DNA of 64,000 bases. Origin: Phycisphaerae bacterium (lineage in GTDB: Bacteria > Planctomycetota > Phycisphaerae > SM23-33). Shown in pieces: positions 1 to 9,143 of this stretch (its first letter is position 1; each line of letters opens with the position of its first letter). Below the pieces are notes generated by a model. That model was not told where the DNA came from. It made no database searches and saw only the letters and a program-made list of their open reading frames with translations. The stretch spans positions 28,454 to 92,453 of the forward strand of contig DRGC01000018.1 in NCBI GenBank assembly GCA_011050235.1, read 5' to 3'. A program made the translations under genes and the position numbers.

Positions 1-195
1 CGGTGGTTCTACCTGCCGGACGTGGTGATCGAACACTGCCACGTCGAGGCCGGCAAGGCGGCATTTGACGCGACCTATCATAAGCCCCGAATGGTGGGCG
101 ACGAGCTCGCCTATATCGCCTGGGACGAGAACCGACAGATCGTCGCCGAGACCATGGCCAGAGCAATCGAGGATGCAACGTGGTCCGCTTCGTAG
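1..195 (+). CDS. C-terminal fragment, possible glycosyltransferase
   Basis: The window opens inside an open frame that runs for 64 codons to a TAG at 193-195. The visible tail contains EHCH, then GKAAFDATY, then a short helical end. The spacing of these His residues before a GKA...DATY stretch reminds me of the C-terminal ends of some family 2 glycosyltransferases, but this is recall and not a domain match. The next gene starts at 180, so the two overlap by 16 bases and are probably translationally coupled. The 5' part lies outside the window. Confidence 0.5.
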   Translation, partial: RWFYLPDVVIEHCHVEAGKAAFDATYHKPRMVGDELAYIAWDENRQIVAETMARAIEDATWSAS

Positions 196-1697
196 TCAAT
201 CAGCCCCAGGAACATGCCCTGGTAAGCATCGTGCTTCTGGACTGGTCCTGCCGGGAGAGCTTTCATCTTCTGGACTATCTGGCAGCTCAAACCGTCGACC
301 GCAGCCAGTATGAGATCATCTGGACGGAATTCTACGACACACCAGCCGAGGGATTGTGCCGCCGAATCGACACCGCCCAGGCCCAGTCGACTCGACCGCC
401 CGTGGATGTCTACGCCCTCATGGACTTCCCGCCGGAGCTTTGTTGCCACAGGCACGCACTGTTTAACCTTGGCATCGTCCTGGCCCGGGGGCGGATCGTC
501 TGTTTCTGCGATTCCGACGCCATTGTTCAGCCAACGTTCGTCGAATCGATCATCGAACATTTTCGACACCAGGAGGACACCGTCCTTCATATGGACGAGG
601 TGCGCAACAACGATCCCAGCTTCTATCCGTTCAACTACCCGAGCCTCGACGAGGTGACCGGTTTCGGTTGCATTAACTGGATCGACGGTCGGCCGGTGGG
701 GATACTGGACGAGGCCGATCCGCTTCACAGCCGCAACTACGGTGCGTGCATGGCCGCTGCCAGGGACGACCTGATCGCCATCGGCGGCGCGGACATGCAC
801 ACGGACTACCTCGGGTACATCTGCGGGTTCTACGAGATGAGCTGGCGGCTGACGAACTTCGGGCGACGTGAGGTGTGGTCGGATCGCGAGTGGCTGTACC
901 ACGTGTGGCATCCGGGGCAGACGGGAAACGAAGATATTGCCGGCCCCCATGACGGGCTGAGTGTTTCAACGCGGGCCCTGCAAGCTCTCCGCTCCGACCG
1001 CGTGCAGCCGTTCGTGGAAAGCCCCGCCATCGTATCGCTTCGCACACAGACAGCATCGCCGGACGACGCAGCGCTGCTTGAACAGTTGGTCGAGCCGGCG
1101 TGGCTGAATCAATGGCGGCACGACAAGGCCGCCCCGGCCGGGGATATGGCAACGACTAAACGGCGATCTGTGACGCCTCCTTTTGGCTTGAGGCTGTCAT
1201 TCTGGGCCAAGCTGCAGCTCATGCCGCTTGTAGCGGGGATGGCCCGGCGGCAGCTTCGGGTTAAGCGTCAGGCGGCTGCGTGGTCCAGGCCGACCGGCCC
1301 CAAAGGCCGTTTGCACAACGGGATTCGAAAGGTCATCGCGCTCAAGAGCTTCCTGAAGCGCATTTATACCTTCGATAAACACTGGATCCGCCAGTGCTGG
1401 CTGGCGCTGGCCTTGGCTGAACAGCGCGGCTGCCGCGAACTGGTGCTCTATGGTGAAGGCGATGCGGCAAAGGCATTATGTCACCTCGCCAGGCATCTCC
1501 CCGTGGAGATCGTCGGGATATGTCCGTTTCGGACCCACAGGCCGGAGAAGCTGCTGGGGCGAAGGTCGCTCACGCACGAACAATTGGCCGAGACGGATGC
1601 CCTCATCATCCTTGCGGCATTTGTTGATACCGCTGCGCGTCTGGAGCAACTTCGCCAGCTCGGCATCGATCGCGAAAGAGTCATTGTCCTGCGATGA
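180..1697 (+). CDS. Family 2 glycosyltransferase with C-terminal Rossmann-like region
   Basis: Likely transfers a sugar from a nucleotide donor during surface polysaccharide assembly. The N-terminal 270 residues look like a GT-A fold: an opening strand (ALVSIVLLDWS), a conserved HRHALFNLGI stretch, and an acidic metal-binding motif DSDA near residue 112. The last 85 residues (VLYGEGDAAKAL onward) look like a small nucleotide-binding Rossmann unit with a glycine-rich turn; its role is unknown. The start is GTG at 180, overlapping the upstream gene by 16 bases. Length is 505 aa, longer than a minimal GT2 enzyme because of the extra C-terminal region. The next gene lies 100 bases downstream on the same strand. 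Confidence 0.75.
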   Translation: MVRFVVNQPQEHALVSIVLLDWSCRESFHLLDYLAAQTVDRSQYEIIWTEFYDTPAEGLCRRIDTAQAQSTRPPVDVYALMDFPPELCCHRHALFNLGIVLARGRIVCFCDSDAIVQPTFVESIIEHFRHQEDTVLHMDEVRNNDPSFYPFNYPSLDEVTGFGCINWIDGRPVGILDEADPLHSRNYGACMAAARDDLIAIGGADMHTDYLGYICGFYEMSWRLTNFGRREVWSDREWLYHVWHPGQTGNEDIAGPHDGLSVSTRALQALRSDRVQPFVESPAIVSLRTQTASPDDAALLEQLVEPAWLNQWRHDKAAPAGDMATTKRRSVTPPFGLRLSFWAKLQLMPLVAGMARRQLRVKRQAAAWSRPTGPKGRLHNGIRKVIALKSFLKRIYTFDKHWIRQCWLALALAEQRGCRELVLYGEGDAAKALCHLARHLPVEIVGICPFRTHRPEKLLGRRSLTHEQLAETDALIILAAFVDTAARLEQLRQLGIDRERVIVLR

Positions 1698-1801
1698 CGG
1701 GCATGGAAACGGAAATCGTTTGTTGGCGTTGGGGTCACCCGGTAGACTGTCCGTTTCGACACGTTGACAGCGGCTGAGATGGATTTGTTCGGAGCATAAA
1801 T

Positions 1802-2737
1802 GTGACAACCATTCTTGTTACAGGCGCTGCGGGTTACATCGGTTCGATCATGGTTCCCAGGCTTCTCCAGGCCGGGTTCGGCGTGGTGGCGCTGGATAAC
1901 TTCATGTACCGCCAGGCATCTCTGCTGGATTGCTGCAACAACCCGAACTTCGAGTTGATTCGCGGCGACGCACGTGACCGCGAGCTGCTGGCCACGTGTC
2001 TCAAAACGGTCGATGCGATCTTCCCGCTGGCGTGTCTGACGGGCGCCCCTTTGTGCAAGGCCGACCCGGTCGGCGCGAAGACCATTATCTATGACGCCGC
2101 GCACGATCTCATCGAATTGCGATCCCCCCGGCAGGCCATTATCTTCCCCACAACCAACAGCGGCTACGGTATCGGTGAGGAGGGCAAGTTCTGCACCGAG
2201 GAGACCCCGCTGTCTCCGATCAGCCTCTATGGCCGACTGAAGGTTGATATCGAAAAGGCGTTGCTGGACGCCGGAAACGTAATCACCCTGCGCCTGGCGA
2301 CCGTGTTTGGCGCATCACCGCGCATGCGGACGGACCTGCTGGTCAACGATTTCGTCCTCAAGGCCATCAACGATGCATCGATCGTGCTGTTCGAGGCCGA
2401 CTTCTGCCGCAACTACCTGCACATTCGAGACGCCGCCGATGCATTCCTGCACAGCCTGAACAACTTCGAGGCCATGAAGGATGAACCCTATAACGTGGGG
2501 CTTTCGGAGGCCAATATTACAAAACGCCAACTCTGTGAAGAGATCAAGAAGCAGATCCCGGGCTTCTATTTCACCGAGCATGCACTCGGCGAAGATCCCG
2601 ACAAGCGAGACTATATGGTCTCCAATGCGAAGATCGAGGCCACGGGCTTCAAGGCCACTCGCTCGCTGGCTGAGGGCATCTCCGAACTCATCAAGGCCTA
2701 CCGGGTCCTGCCGAAGTTCCCCTTCGGCAATATCTGA
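1802..2737 (+). CDS. NAD-dependent epimerase/dehydratase (extended SDR)
   Basis: Extended short-chain dehydrogenase acting on a nucleotide sugar. The dinucleotide-binding motif TGAAGYIGS is at residues 7-15 and the catalytic YxxxK pair is Tyr143/Lys147 (YGRLK), preceded by the TTNSGYG strand that supplies the Ser/Thr. At 311 aa it is a normal length for the family. The start is GTG at 1802 with GGAG at 1791-1794; an ATG one base earlier is followed at once by a stop. The substrate cannot be named from sequence. Its neighbours are glycosyltransferases, so it probably supplies a precursor for them. Confidence 0.85.
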   Translation: MTTILVTGAAGYIGSIMVPRLLQAGFGVVALDNFMYRQASLLDCCNNPNFELIRGDARDRELLATCLKTVDAIFPLACLTGAPLCKADPVGAKTIIYDAAHDLIELRSPRQAIIFPTTNSGYGIGEEGKFCTEETPLSPISLYGRLKVDIEKALLDAGNVITLRLATVFGASPRMRTDLLVNDFVLKAINDASIVLFEADFCRNYLHIRDAADAFLHSLNNFEAMKDEPYNVGLSEANITKRQLCEEIKKQIPGFYFTEHALGEDPDKRDYMVSNAKIEATGFKATRSLAEGISELIKAYRVLPKFPFGNI

Positions 2738-2763
2738 GGCCGATTGAGCGTCGACGAGACTTC

Positions 2764-2791
2764 TGGCATCGATCGAAGGGCTGACTATAAT
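2764..2791 (+). promoter_or_regulatory. Candidate promoter for the first methyltransferase-glycosyltransferase gene
   Basis: A perfect TATAAT box lies at 2786-2791 in an otherwise GC-rich gap. The best -35 candidate, TGGCAT at 2764-2769 with a 16-base spacer, is weak. Transcription would begin near 2798, leaving a leader of about 70 bases before the preferred GTG start at 2871. Confidence 0.4.
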
Positions 2792-2870
2792 AGCTGGACA
2801 ACGCTCGATGGCTTGGAGCGCACGGGCGGCGGCAACGGATAGTCTTCGAGCATGTTGGAAAGGAAGTGGC

Positions 2871-4403
2871 GTGGCTCGCACTCCCGAGACAACCCTCAAC
2901 ACGCAGGCCGGCTCAACGGCATCGGTGGCCGACGGCCAGTACGTAAGCGACGCTACGGTCCATGCCGTGCCGATCAAACAGGCGGATATGGATCGCAAGA
3001 ACCGAGTTCGTGAGTTCTTTGACGCCCTGGCCCCAAGGCGAGCGGCCTACCGAAAACGCAGCCGATACTATTACCGCCAACTGGCATCCCATTTCCGATT
3101 TATCATTCCAGAGGGCAAGAGCGTTCTGGAGGTCGGCTGCGCGGACGGCTATCTGCTGAGCGAGCTGAAGCCTGCCCGGGGGCTGGGCATTGATATCAGC
3201 CCGGGGATGATCGCCGAAGCCCAGAAGGCTCATGTGGATGAGACTCTTGAGTTCCGCGTGGGCGACGCCGAGGCTCTCACATTCCACGAGACCTTTGACT
3301 TCATCGTTCTGTCGGATTTGTTCGGCACACTGGCCGATATTCAGCAGGTCCTGGAGAACCTCCGCTCGGCCTGTGATGAGAATACCCGCATCGTGATTCA
3401 CTTCCACAGCATGCTGTGGGAGCCCCTTCTGCAGATGGCCCAGCGCGTGCGCCTGAAGATGCCCTCCCCGGACAGCAACTGGATCTCGCCGTCCGATATT
3501 GACAATTTCCTGACCCTGACCGGGTATGAACGCATCAGGGCCGATCGCCGGATATTGCTGCCGAAGTATGTGCCGATCCTATCGACCGTGCTGAATCGAT
3601 TCATCGCACCCTTGCCGATATTCAATGCGTTCTGCCTGACGAATTTTATTGTGATCCGCAAGCGTCAGGAGCCGCCCGAGGCCAAGCTGTCGACGGCCAT
3701 CGTGATCCCCTGTCGCAACGAACGAGGCAATATCCGCGATGCCGTCCGGCGCCTGCCGCCGTTCGGCGGCGCGCAGGAGATTATCTTTGTTGACGGCCAT
3801 TCCACTGACGGCACAGTGGAGGAAATACGGCAGGTGATGGCGGAGAATCCGGCGAAGGACATCAAGCTGTACGTCCAGGCCGGCAAGGGCAAAGGCGATG
3901 CGGTCCGGTTGGGCTTTGCCAAAACGCAATGCGATATCCTGATGATCCTGGATGCCGACCTGACCGTCGCGCCGGAAGATCTGCCCAAGTTCTACCGGGC
4001 CATCGCCACGAACAAGGGCGAGTTCATCAACGGCTCGCGCCTCGTGTACCCCCTGGACGATCAGGCGATGCGGTTCCTGAACATTCTGGGCAACAAGTTC
4101 TTCTCCGTTGTGCTGTCGTGGCTGACCAACTACCGCCTGAAGGACACTCTGTGCGGCACGAAGGTGCTGCGGCGAACCGACTACGACAAGATCGTGGCCA
4201 ATCGGAGTTACTTCGGCGACTTCGATCCCTTCGGCGATTTTGATCTTCTGTTCGGGGCGGCCAAGCAAAATTTCAAGATCGTTGAAGTGCCGATTCGTTA
4301 CCGCAGTCGAAGATATGGCAGCACAAACATCAGCCGATTCCGGCATGGCCTGTTGCTGCTTCAGATGAGCTGGTTTGCATTTCGAAAGATCAAGATGCAC
4401 TAG
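2871..4403 (+). CDS. SAM methyltransferase fused to family 2 glycosyltransferase
   Basis: Two enzymes in one chain. From about residue 80 there is a class I SAM-binding motif (VLEVGCADGYLL) in a methyltransferase domain. A linker of roughly 40 residues leads to a GT2 domain from about residue 278 (AIVIPCRNERGN), with the DADLT metal-binding motif near residue 362 and a dolichyl-phosphate-mannose-synthase-like continuation (FINGSRL, DTLCGTKVL). A paralogue with the same architecture sits at 20060-21496. The start is uncertain: the frame is open from ATG 2808, but GTG 2871 has AGGAAG at 2861-2866, and ATG 2988 is also possible. It probably modifies and extends a lipid-linked or surface glycan. 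Confidence 0.8.
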   Translation: MARTPETTLNTQAGSTASVADGQYVSDATVHAVPIKQADMDRKNRVREFFDALAPRRAAYRKRSRYYYRQLASHFRFIIPEGKSVLEVGCADGYLLSELKPARGLGIDISPGMIAEAQKAHVDETLEFRVGDAEALTFHETFDFIVLSDLFGTLADIQQVLENLRSACDENTRIVIHFHSMLWEPLLQMAQRVRLKMPSPDSNWISPSDIDNFLTLTGYERIRADRRILLPKYVPILSTVLNRFIAPLPIFNAFCLTNFIVIRKRQEPPEAKLSTAIVIPCRNERGNIRDAVRRLPPFGGAQEIIFVDGHSTDGTVEEIRQVMAENPAKDIKLYVQAGKGKGDAVRLGFAKTQCDILMILDADLTVAPEDLPKFYRAIATNKGEFINGSRLVYPLDDQAMRFLNILGNKFFSVVLSWLTNYRLKDTLCGTKVLRRTDYDKIVANRSYFGDFDPFGDFDLLFGAAKQNFKIVEVPIRYRSRRYGSTNISRFRHGLLLLQMSWFAFRKIKMH

Positions 4404-4440
4404 CGGCGCCCGGCCGGGCAACCGGGGGGGACCGAGATGT

Positions 4441-5709
4441 TCACTTGAGTCGGGCCAGTTTCTCCCCGAGCAGACCGTCAGCGGTGAGCTTGTCAAAGAT
4501 AGCGTTGGCGACGAGGGCGTTTCCTTCGTGGTTGAGATGCAGGAAATCGAGGTAGACTTCCTGGCCCGCAGCGCGGTTGTCCAGTGCATTCGAGATATCA
4601 TGGGAGACAAGTCCCAAAGCCCCAGCGGATGCGATGGCATTGCGCAGCTGCGGGTAGCCGAGCCGAAACACCGTATCCACGGCCGGCCACCGTCTCACGT
4701 CCTTGAGAATGAGCTCTTCTTCATACTCCGAGAGAGGCCGGGACGTGATGAAGAGGTTGGGCTGCAGGAAATGAAAGAACAGCCCGCCGTGACTCGTCGC
4801 GTGGGCTCGGGCCGCTAGGAGCGCGTTCGTGTAGCCTTCTTCCATATCAGCCAGGAGCCGGTCCCGGCTGTCTTTGGTCGCAAGATGCTTGGGGGGTTGT
4901 CTCTCGCAGATCGTCAGCAGGACATCGGCAATGGCCGACGTGCCACTGAGTCGCGCCGCAAGCGGATGCAGGAATTGATGAAACCATGCGGACTTCCTTG
5001 GTCCCCCGTTGTGGCCGCCGCGATCGAGAAGCCAGCCGCTCACGTTGGCATTGTAGAGCGGATAGAATATGTCGTTGTCGCCGTCGAAAAACATGACGAT
5101 GTCATTGGGCCCGATGGGGATCGAACGTAAACGCGCCGTCTGCTGGGCCGCCGTCATCGCAGGCGTGCCGTAATTCTCCACCTTGATGATCTGTCCGTAA
5201 CGCTGGTTGCACAGACGCTGCAAGTAGCTCGCAATCGTGTAGCGGTCCGGGACCTGGTGGCAAAACACCGTCGAGCCCCCGAACAGCAGGATGCGCGCGG
5301 TGTGGCCGGCGGGTTGATCGGTTGTCTTTCGGCGGCTTTCGGCAATATTGAAGTACTCGCCTTCGAAATCACTGAATAGAAGGTAATTGGCGCCTTCCGG
5401 GCCGGATACGGGCTTGAAGCAGGCTTGGGCCTCCTTCAGGAAGTCCTCATTGAAATAGGGCGCGCCTTGGAAGGGAGGCGGACAGGATGCCCAAAACTCC
5501 GAGCCGTCGATCACATCCACTGAGTAGAAATACAGGTAGACACGGCAGCCCAGTTCAATGACCACGATGCTGAAGACGACACTCATGAGAACAACCGCCA
5601 GCCGGAGAAGACGGGCCCTGCGCTTTGACCGTTTGGGGCTTGGCTTATTCATGCAGACGGGCTCCTGGGCATCGCGCCTGGAGGTGTCGGTTGACGTGCG
5701 CGTGAACAT
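4441..5709 (-). CDS. Membrane-anchored SGNH/GDSL-like hydrolase or acyltransferase
   Basis: One N-terminal membrane segment (about residues 31-53, after a Lys/Arg-rich stretch) anchors an extracytoplasmic SGNH-fold domain. Block I is LLFGGST near residue 142, with Ser as presumed nucleophile. The closing block is DFLHLNHEG near residue 390, with Asp and His. Such proteins in polysaccharide loci often add or remove O-acetyl groups, but that role is inferred. The frame allows a start at 5709 or at the ATG at 5650-5652, which begins MNKPSPKRSK and gives a cleaner positive-inside N terminus. It is convergent with the preceding gene. Confidence 0.65.
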   Translation of the reverse strand: MFTRTSTDTSRRDAQEPVCMNKPSPKRSKRRARLLRLAVVLMSVVFSIVVIELGCRVYLYFYSVDVIDGSEFWASCPPPFQGAPYFNEDFLKEAQACFKPVSGPEGANYLLFSDFEGEYFNIAESRRKTTDQPAGHTARILLFGGSTVFCHQVPDRYTIASYLQRLCNQRYGQIIKVENYGTPAMTAAQQTARLRSIPIGPNDIVMFFDGDNDIFYPLYNANVSGWLLDRGGHNGGPRKSAWFHQFLHPLAARLSGTSAIADVLLTICERQPPKHLATKDSRDRLLADMEEGYTNALLAARAHATSHGGLFFHFLQPNLFITSRPLSEYEEELILKDVRRWPAVDTVFRLGYPQLRNAIASAGALGLVSHDISNALDNRAAGQEVYLDFLHLNHEGNALVANAIFDKLTADGLLGEKLARLK

Positions 5710-5759
5710 TTTCTCCTGCTATTTCGGCATGCACCAGCCAGTTCAGCCGCGGGGACCGG

Positions 5760-7643
5760 TTATCGAGAGATCATCGCCTTTACCCCCTCGATCGTTTGAC
5801 CCACAAAACACGTGCCCCCCTTCTCAAGCTGGCGCAGGTCCCTGTCCGAAAGAGCCGTCACGTCCAGCGGGCCCAGCGACCTGGCGAGGGCGAGAATTTC
5901 ATTGCCGTAACGGATCAGGTTGAACTCCTTGTGCGAACCGATCAGTTGCGGCGTGGGCGCCGTGGGTAGGGAATAGCTGGCTGGGTCGAACGGGTAGAAG
6001 TCGACATAGGGCCTGTCGGTGTAAAACGCTTCGGCCGGGTCCGATGACAGCGGCAAGGCGGCCAGATGTTCCGACAGGTCCAGGATCAACTTCTTGTGGC
6101 ATTGCGTGCATGAATGGATGAAGGGCATGAGCTTCACGCCCGGCTGAATTCGCAGAGGGTACAGGTAGTCCGTATGCTCGGCGCAGTGAGGACAGACAGC
6201 CCGGATCCTGTAAACCGTTCGACGGAGTTCGAACGGCGCATCGCGATCGGGTGTGGGCTCGTCTGTTGGCGCCACAGATTCCACCGTCGCTCGCCTGGCA
6301 TTGAAGATGTCGCTGATGACCGGCGCCGTGAGCCCGTAGAAGGTCTCATCATCCATGCCGGTCATGTTAATCCCCCCCTTGTCGTGCGCAACGGTCCTAT
6401 AGTAGGTCTCGCGGTCGCAGATGAGGCCGCGGTCGAGGCAGTGTTGGAACAGCTCGCTGCCCGGGTAGGGCACGATGTGATAGGAGTACACCGTCAGATC
6501 GCGGCAGTGCTTCCGGAAGAAGTCGATGGTCGTACGAATGGTCTGCGGCGTTTCGGCGATGTCGCCGTAAATGAAGTTGCCGTGAGCGCCCAGCCCGACC
6601 TTCTGTGTGACGGCCAAGCCTTTGCGGATCATCTCCGGCGTCGTCCCCTTCTTCATGCTCTTGAGGATGATCTTGCTGGCGCTCTCCAGGCCGTAGCCGA
6701 TAAACCGACAACCAGAGGCCTTCATCTCTCGCAGCAGGGATTCTTCAGCGTCGTTGAGGCGCATGTAGCATCCCCAGTCGAAGTCGGCCCCCGACTGCTC
6801 TTTGTAGGCTCGGACCTTTTCACAAAACTCCCTGCCTTTGTCGACATTGATGAACAACAGCTCATCGTGGATGTAGAGAATGTTGAAGCGATATCGTTCG
6901 TAGAAATGGGCGACCTCCGCCATCACATTGTCGATGGACCGAGCGCGGTATGTCGCGCCCTTGTAATGGCAGCAGAACGTGCACTTGAACGGGCATGACC
7001 GCCCGACGGTCACAGGCAGGATTCGTGGATGCTCGCGCGTGTGGGCGAGGAAATTGTTCGTCTGGTTATCCACCGACAGGTATTGCTCGAAATCGAAGGG
7101 CCCGTAATTGGGCAAAGGCAGGGCGTCGAGATCTTCGGGGGATTTCAGCGGATTGCAGGTGGGCTCGCCGTTGTTCCAATAGATCAGATTGTCCACAGCC
7201 GTGATGTCGGCGCCGCTGTCGAGATGGTCGACGAGCTGGACGATTGAGAAATCAGCTTCACCGATTACGCCGAAGTCCGGGCGGAGGTGTGGAAAGATAA
7301 AGTCCGGGTCGTAGGTGAGGAGCCCCCCGCCAATCACGATGGGAACGTCCGGGGCGATCTGCCTGGCGAAGAAGATCGTATCGCGGACAAAATGGTAATC
7401 GGGCGCCAAGCCACTGACGCCAATCAACTGTGGGCGGTATTCGGCGATCGCCTGGCGAAGCATCCGCTCGAGCGTGAGAGGGGCCGAGCCATGGCACCAG
7501 ACATAATTCATGTTGAGGCCGAACACTTCATGTCCCGCTTCGGTCAGGGCGGCAGCCAGATAGGGCATGCCCTGGCCGAAGCTGGTCGCGTCCGGCTCGG
7601 GGTGGGGATAGTTATTCTTCGATGGTATCAGCAGAACACGCAT
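5760..7643 (-). CDS. B12-binding radical SAM enzyme with zinc-ribbon-like and tail modules
   Basis: The first 140 residues look like a cobalamin-binding domain (start MRVLLIPSKNN; no DxHxxG seen, so the cofactor is inferred from family architecture). The radical SAM cluster motif CPFKCTFC is near residue 217. A later region has two Cys pairs, CPHC near residue 484 and CTQC near 511, resembling a zinc ribbon. The last 55 residues form a module (GPLD..A.SDR.L, GTC.VG) that is shared with the adjacent sulfotransferase. The ATG at 7641-7643 has AGGGAA upstream; the frame extends further but the motif order favours this start. Such enzymes typically do radical methylation or rearrangement; the substrate here is unknown. 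Confidence 0.8.
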   Translation of the reverse strand: MRVLLIPSKNNYPHPEPDATSFGQGMPYLAAALTEAGHEVFGLNMNYVWCHGSAPLTLERMLRQAIAEYRPQLIGVSGLAPDYHFVRDTIFFARQIAPDVPIVIGGGLLTYDPDFIFPHLRPDFGVIGEADFSIVQLVDHLDSGADITAVDNLIYWNNGEPTCNPLKSPEDLDALPLPNYGPFDFEQYLSVDNQTNNFLAHTREHPRILPVTVGRSCPFKCTFCCHYKGATYRARSIDNVMAEVAHFYERYRFNILYIHDELLFINVDKGREFCEKVRAYKEQSGADFDWGCYMRLNDAEESLLREMKASGCRFIGYGLESASKIILKSMKKGTTPEMIRKGLAVTQKVGLGAHGNFIYGDIAETPQTIRTTIDFFRKHCRDLTVYSYHIVPYPGSELFQHCLDRGLICDRETYYRTVAHDKGGINMTGMDDETFYGLTAPVISDIFNARRATVESVAPTDEPTPDRDAPFELRRTVYRIRAVCPHCAEHTDYLYPLRIQPGVKLMPFIHSCTQCHKKLILDLSEHLAALPLSSDPAEAFYTDRPYVDFYPFDPASYSLPTAPTPQLIGSHKEFNLIRYGNEILALARSLGPLDVTALSDRDLRQLEKGGTCFVGQTIEGVKAMISR

Positions 7644-7699
7644 GAAGGTTCCCTGGCGATCATCGAGTCTCGGTCTCACCACGTTCGCTTGAGTTCATG

Positions 7700-8890
7700 T
7701 TACGATCTTTCGACAGCATCATGCTTGGGGGAATCATGCCTCGAGGCGGCGGCTGCGTCGATGCGCTGTTTGATTTGTATTGGGGACTCGCCCACCAGAC
7801 AAGTTCCCTCCTGTTGGTGGCGCAGCAGTTCTCGATCGCTGCATGCATGCAGATCCAACGGGCCGGCATCACACGCAACGGCATGGAACCGCCCCTGATG
7901 GAATAACACGTTGTAGCCTCGATCGTCCTGCTCAATCAGTCGAGGCAGATGGCTGTGGCGCAGTTGCTGGGCGAGCAACTCGATGAGGCGTTCGTCGTCA
8001 GCCGGCGCGAAATGCGGGCGCCCGGCGATGTCGCCCGGAATAGCCTCGTTGGGAGCTTGGCGCCATTCGGCGGGAACGGACAGGCCGAAGTGCTTTCCCA
8101 GCAGCGCCTCCAGCCGCACCAGCCCCGGCTGGAGCGCATGGAACAGATAGGCCCTCAGGCCGGTGGGCATCGGCACGGGCAGGCCGGGGAGGACCCGCTC
8201 GCCCAGCGGAAAGTCGGACAGATCCACGCTCGGAGTGATCCCCAGATGTCCAAACGCCTCCAGCAACACACGCTGCGGGTCGGCCTGAATGCCTTCGATA
8301 AAACGCACGTGGAACTGGTCAGACGGGAACGCCGAAAGCCATCGTTCCAACGACGCGGCATAATCTCCAAAGGCCAGGTAGTAATCCAACCATGAATCAT
8401 TGGCGATATCTGAGGCCGACAGATCTTCCAGCGAGCCACGGTAGTCTGTATACCCGCTCACGCGATAGCGATAGTCGTGGCGAATATGCGACCAGGCGCG
8501 CTCCACCGGATCACGCATCACGAACAGCAGTTTCAACTCAGGGAAAAGGGAGTAGATCTTTTGGATCACCGGCGTTGGCAGCAGCATATAACTGCCTCCG
8601 ACATCTCCGCGGCACTTGTCTTCGCCCCCTGCGAATGTCGCCAAAAGCCAGTTGATGTCATACCACTGCCAGAAGGTGCAGAAGTACTTCAGCTCTTTTG
8701 TCGGGACAAGAATATCCTTGTGACAAACGAGATTATCCTGCAGCCAGGTGGTCCCTGTCTTGGGAGCTGAGATGACAATGAAGTTCAGGCGGCTGTCCAC
8801 CAACTCCGGCTGCACGTGTCCCACGTGCTGATCGTATTGATCCCACGGCGCGGTCATGGTCGGTTTGGTGGATCTTTCAGATGGGCCCAT
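7700..8890 (-). CDS. PAPS-dependent sulfotransferase with shared C-terminal module
   Basis: Transfers sulfate from PAPS to an acceptor, probably a glycan. The 5'-phosphosulfate loop is SAPKTGTTWLQ near residue 40 and the 3'-phosphate motif is FVMRDPVERAWSH about 90 residues later. The catalytic domain ends near residue 320 and is followed by a 55-residue module (YNVLFHQGRFHAVA, GPLDLHACSDREL, EGTCLVG) that closely matches the end of the next gene downstream, a radical SAM protein. Possible starts are GTG 8971, ATG 8890 and ATG 8857; none has a clear ribosome binding site, so the N terminus is uncertain. The PAPS donor could come from the bifunctional enzyme at 47490-49226. Confidence 0.8.
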   Translation of the reverse strand: MGPSERSTKPTMTAPWDQYDQHVGHVQPELVDSRLNFIVISAPKTGTTWLQDNLVCHKDILVPTKELKYFCTFWQWYDINWLLATFAGGEDKCRGDVGGSYMLLPTPVIQKIYSLFPELKLLFVMRDPVERAWSHIRHDYRYRVSGYTDYRGSLEDLSASDIANDSWLDYYLAFGDYAASLERWLSAFPSDQFHVRFIEGIQADPQRVLLEAFGHLGITPSVDLSDFPLGERVLPGLPVPMPTGLRAYLFHALQPGLVRLEALLGKHFGLSVPAEWRQAPNEAIPGDIAGRPHFAPADDERLIELLAQQLRHSHLPRLIEQDDRGYNVLFHQGRFHAVACDAGPLDLHACSDRELLRHQQEGTCLVGESPIQIKQRIDAAAASRHDSPKHDAVERS

Positions 8891-9143
8891 GGATGAACTC
8901 TGATGCACGGTCGCTGTTTGCGGACGACGGGCTCTTGCTATTGTCTCCCGCCTTGTGCGACGGCCCGCCACAGCCTGTCGGATTCAGCGCTGGTCAAGAC
9001 TGCTCGGGAGGCGCACGCCGCGTAGGGTCCTCTTCAGCGGGGGTCTTTCGCCCTGCCCTTGAGAGTACATTTCAACCTTCCGCGGAGTGTACCTTTCAGC
9101 AGGATGGGGGTCAAGATGTCCCCGATACCGGGGCCTTGGCGGC
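8891..9143. other. Non-coding gap
   Basis: About 250 bases between the exporter ATPase and the sulfotransferase, both on the minus strand. I see no conserved frame, strong promoter box or U-tailed hairpin here. Confidence 0.4.
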
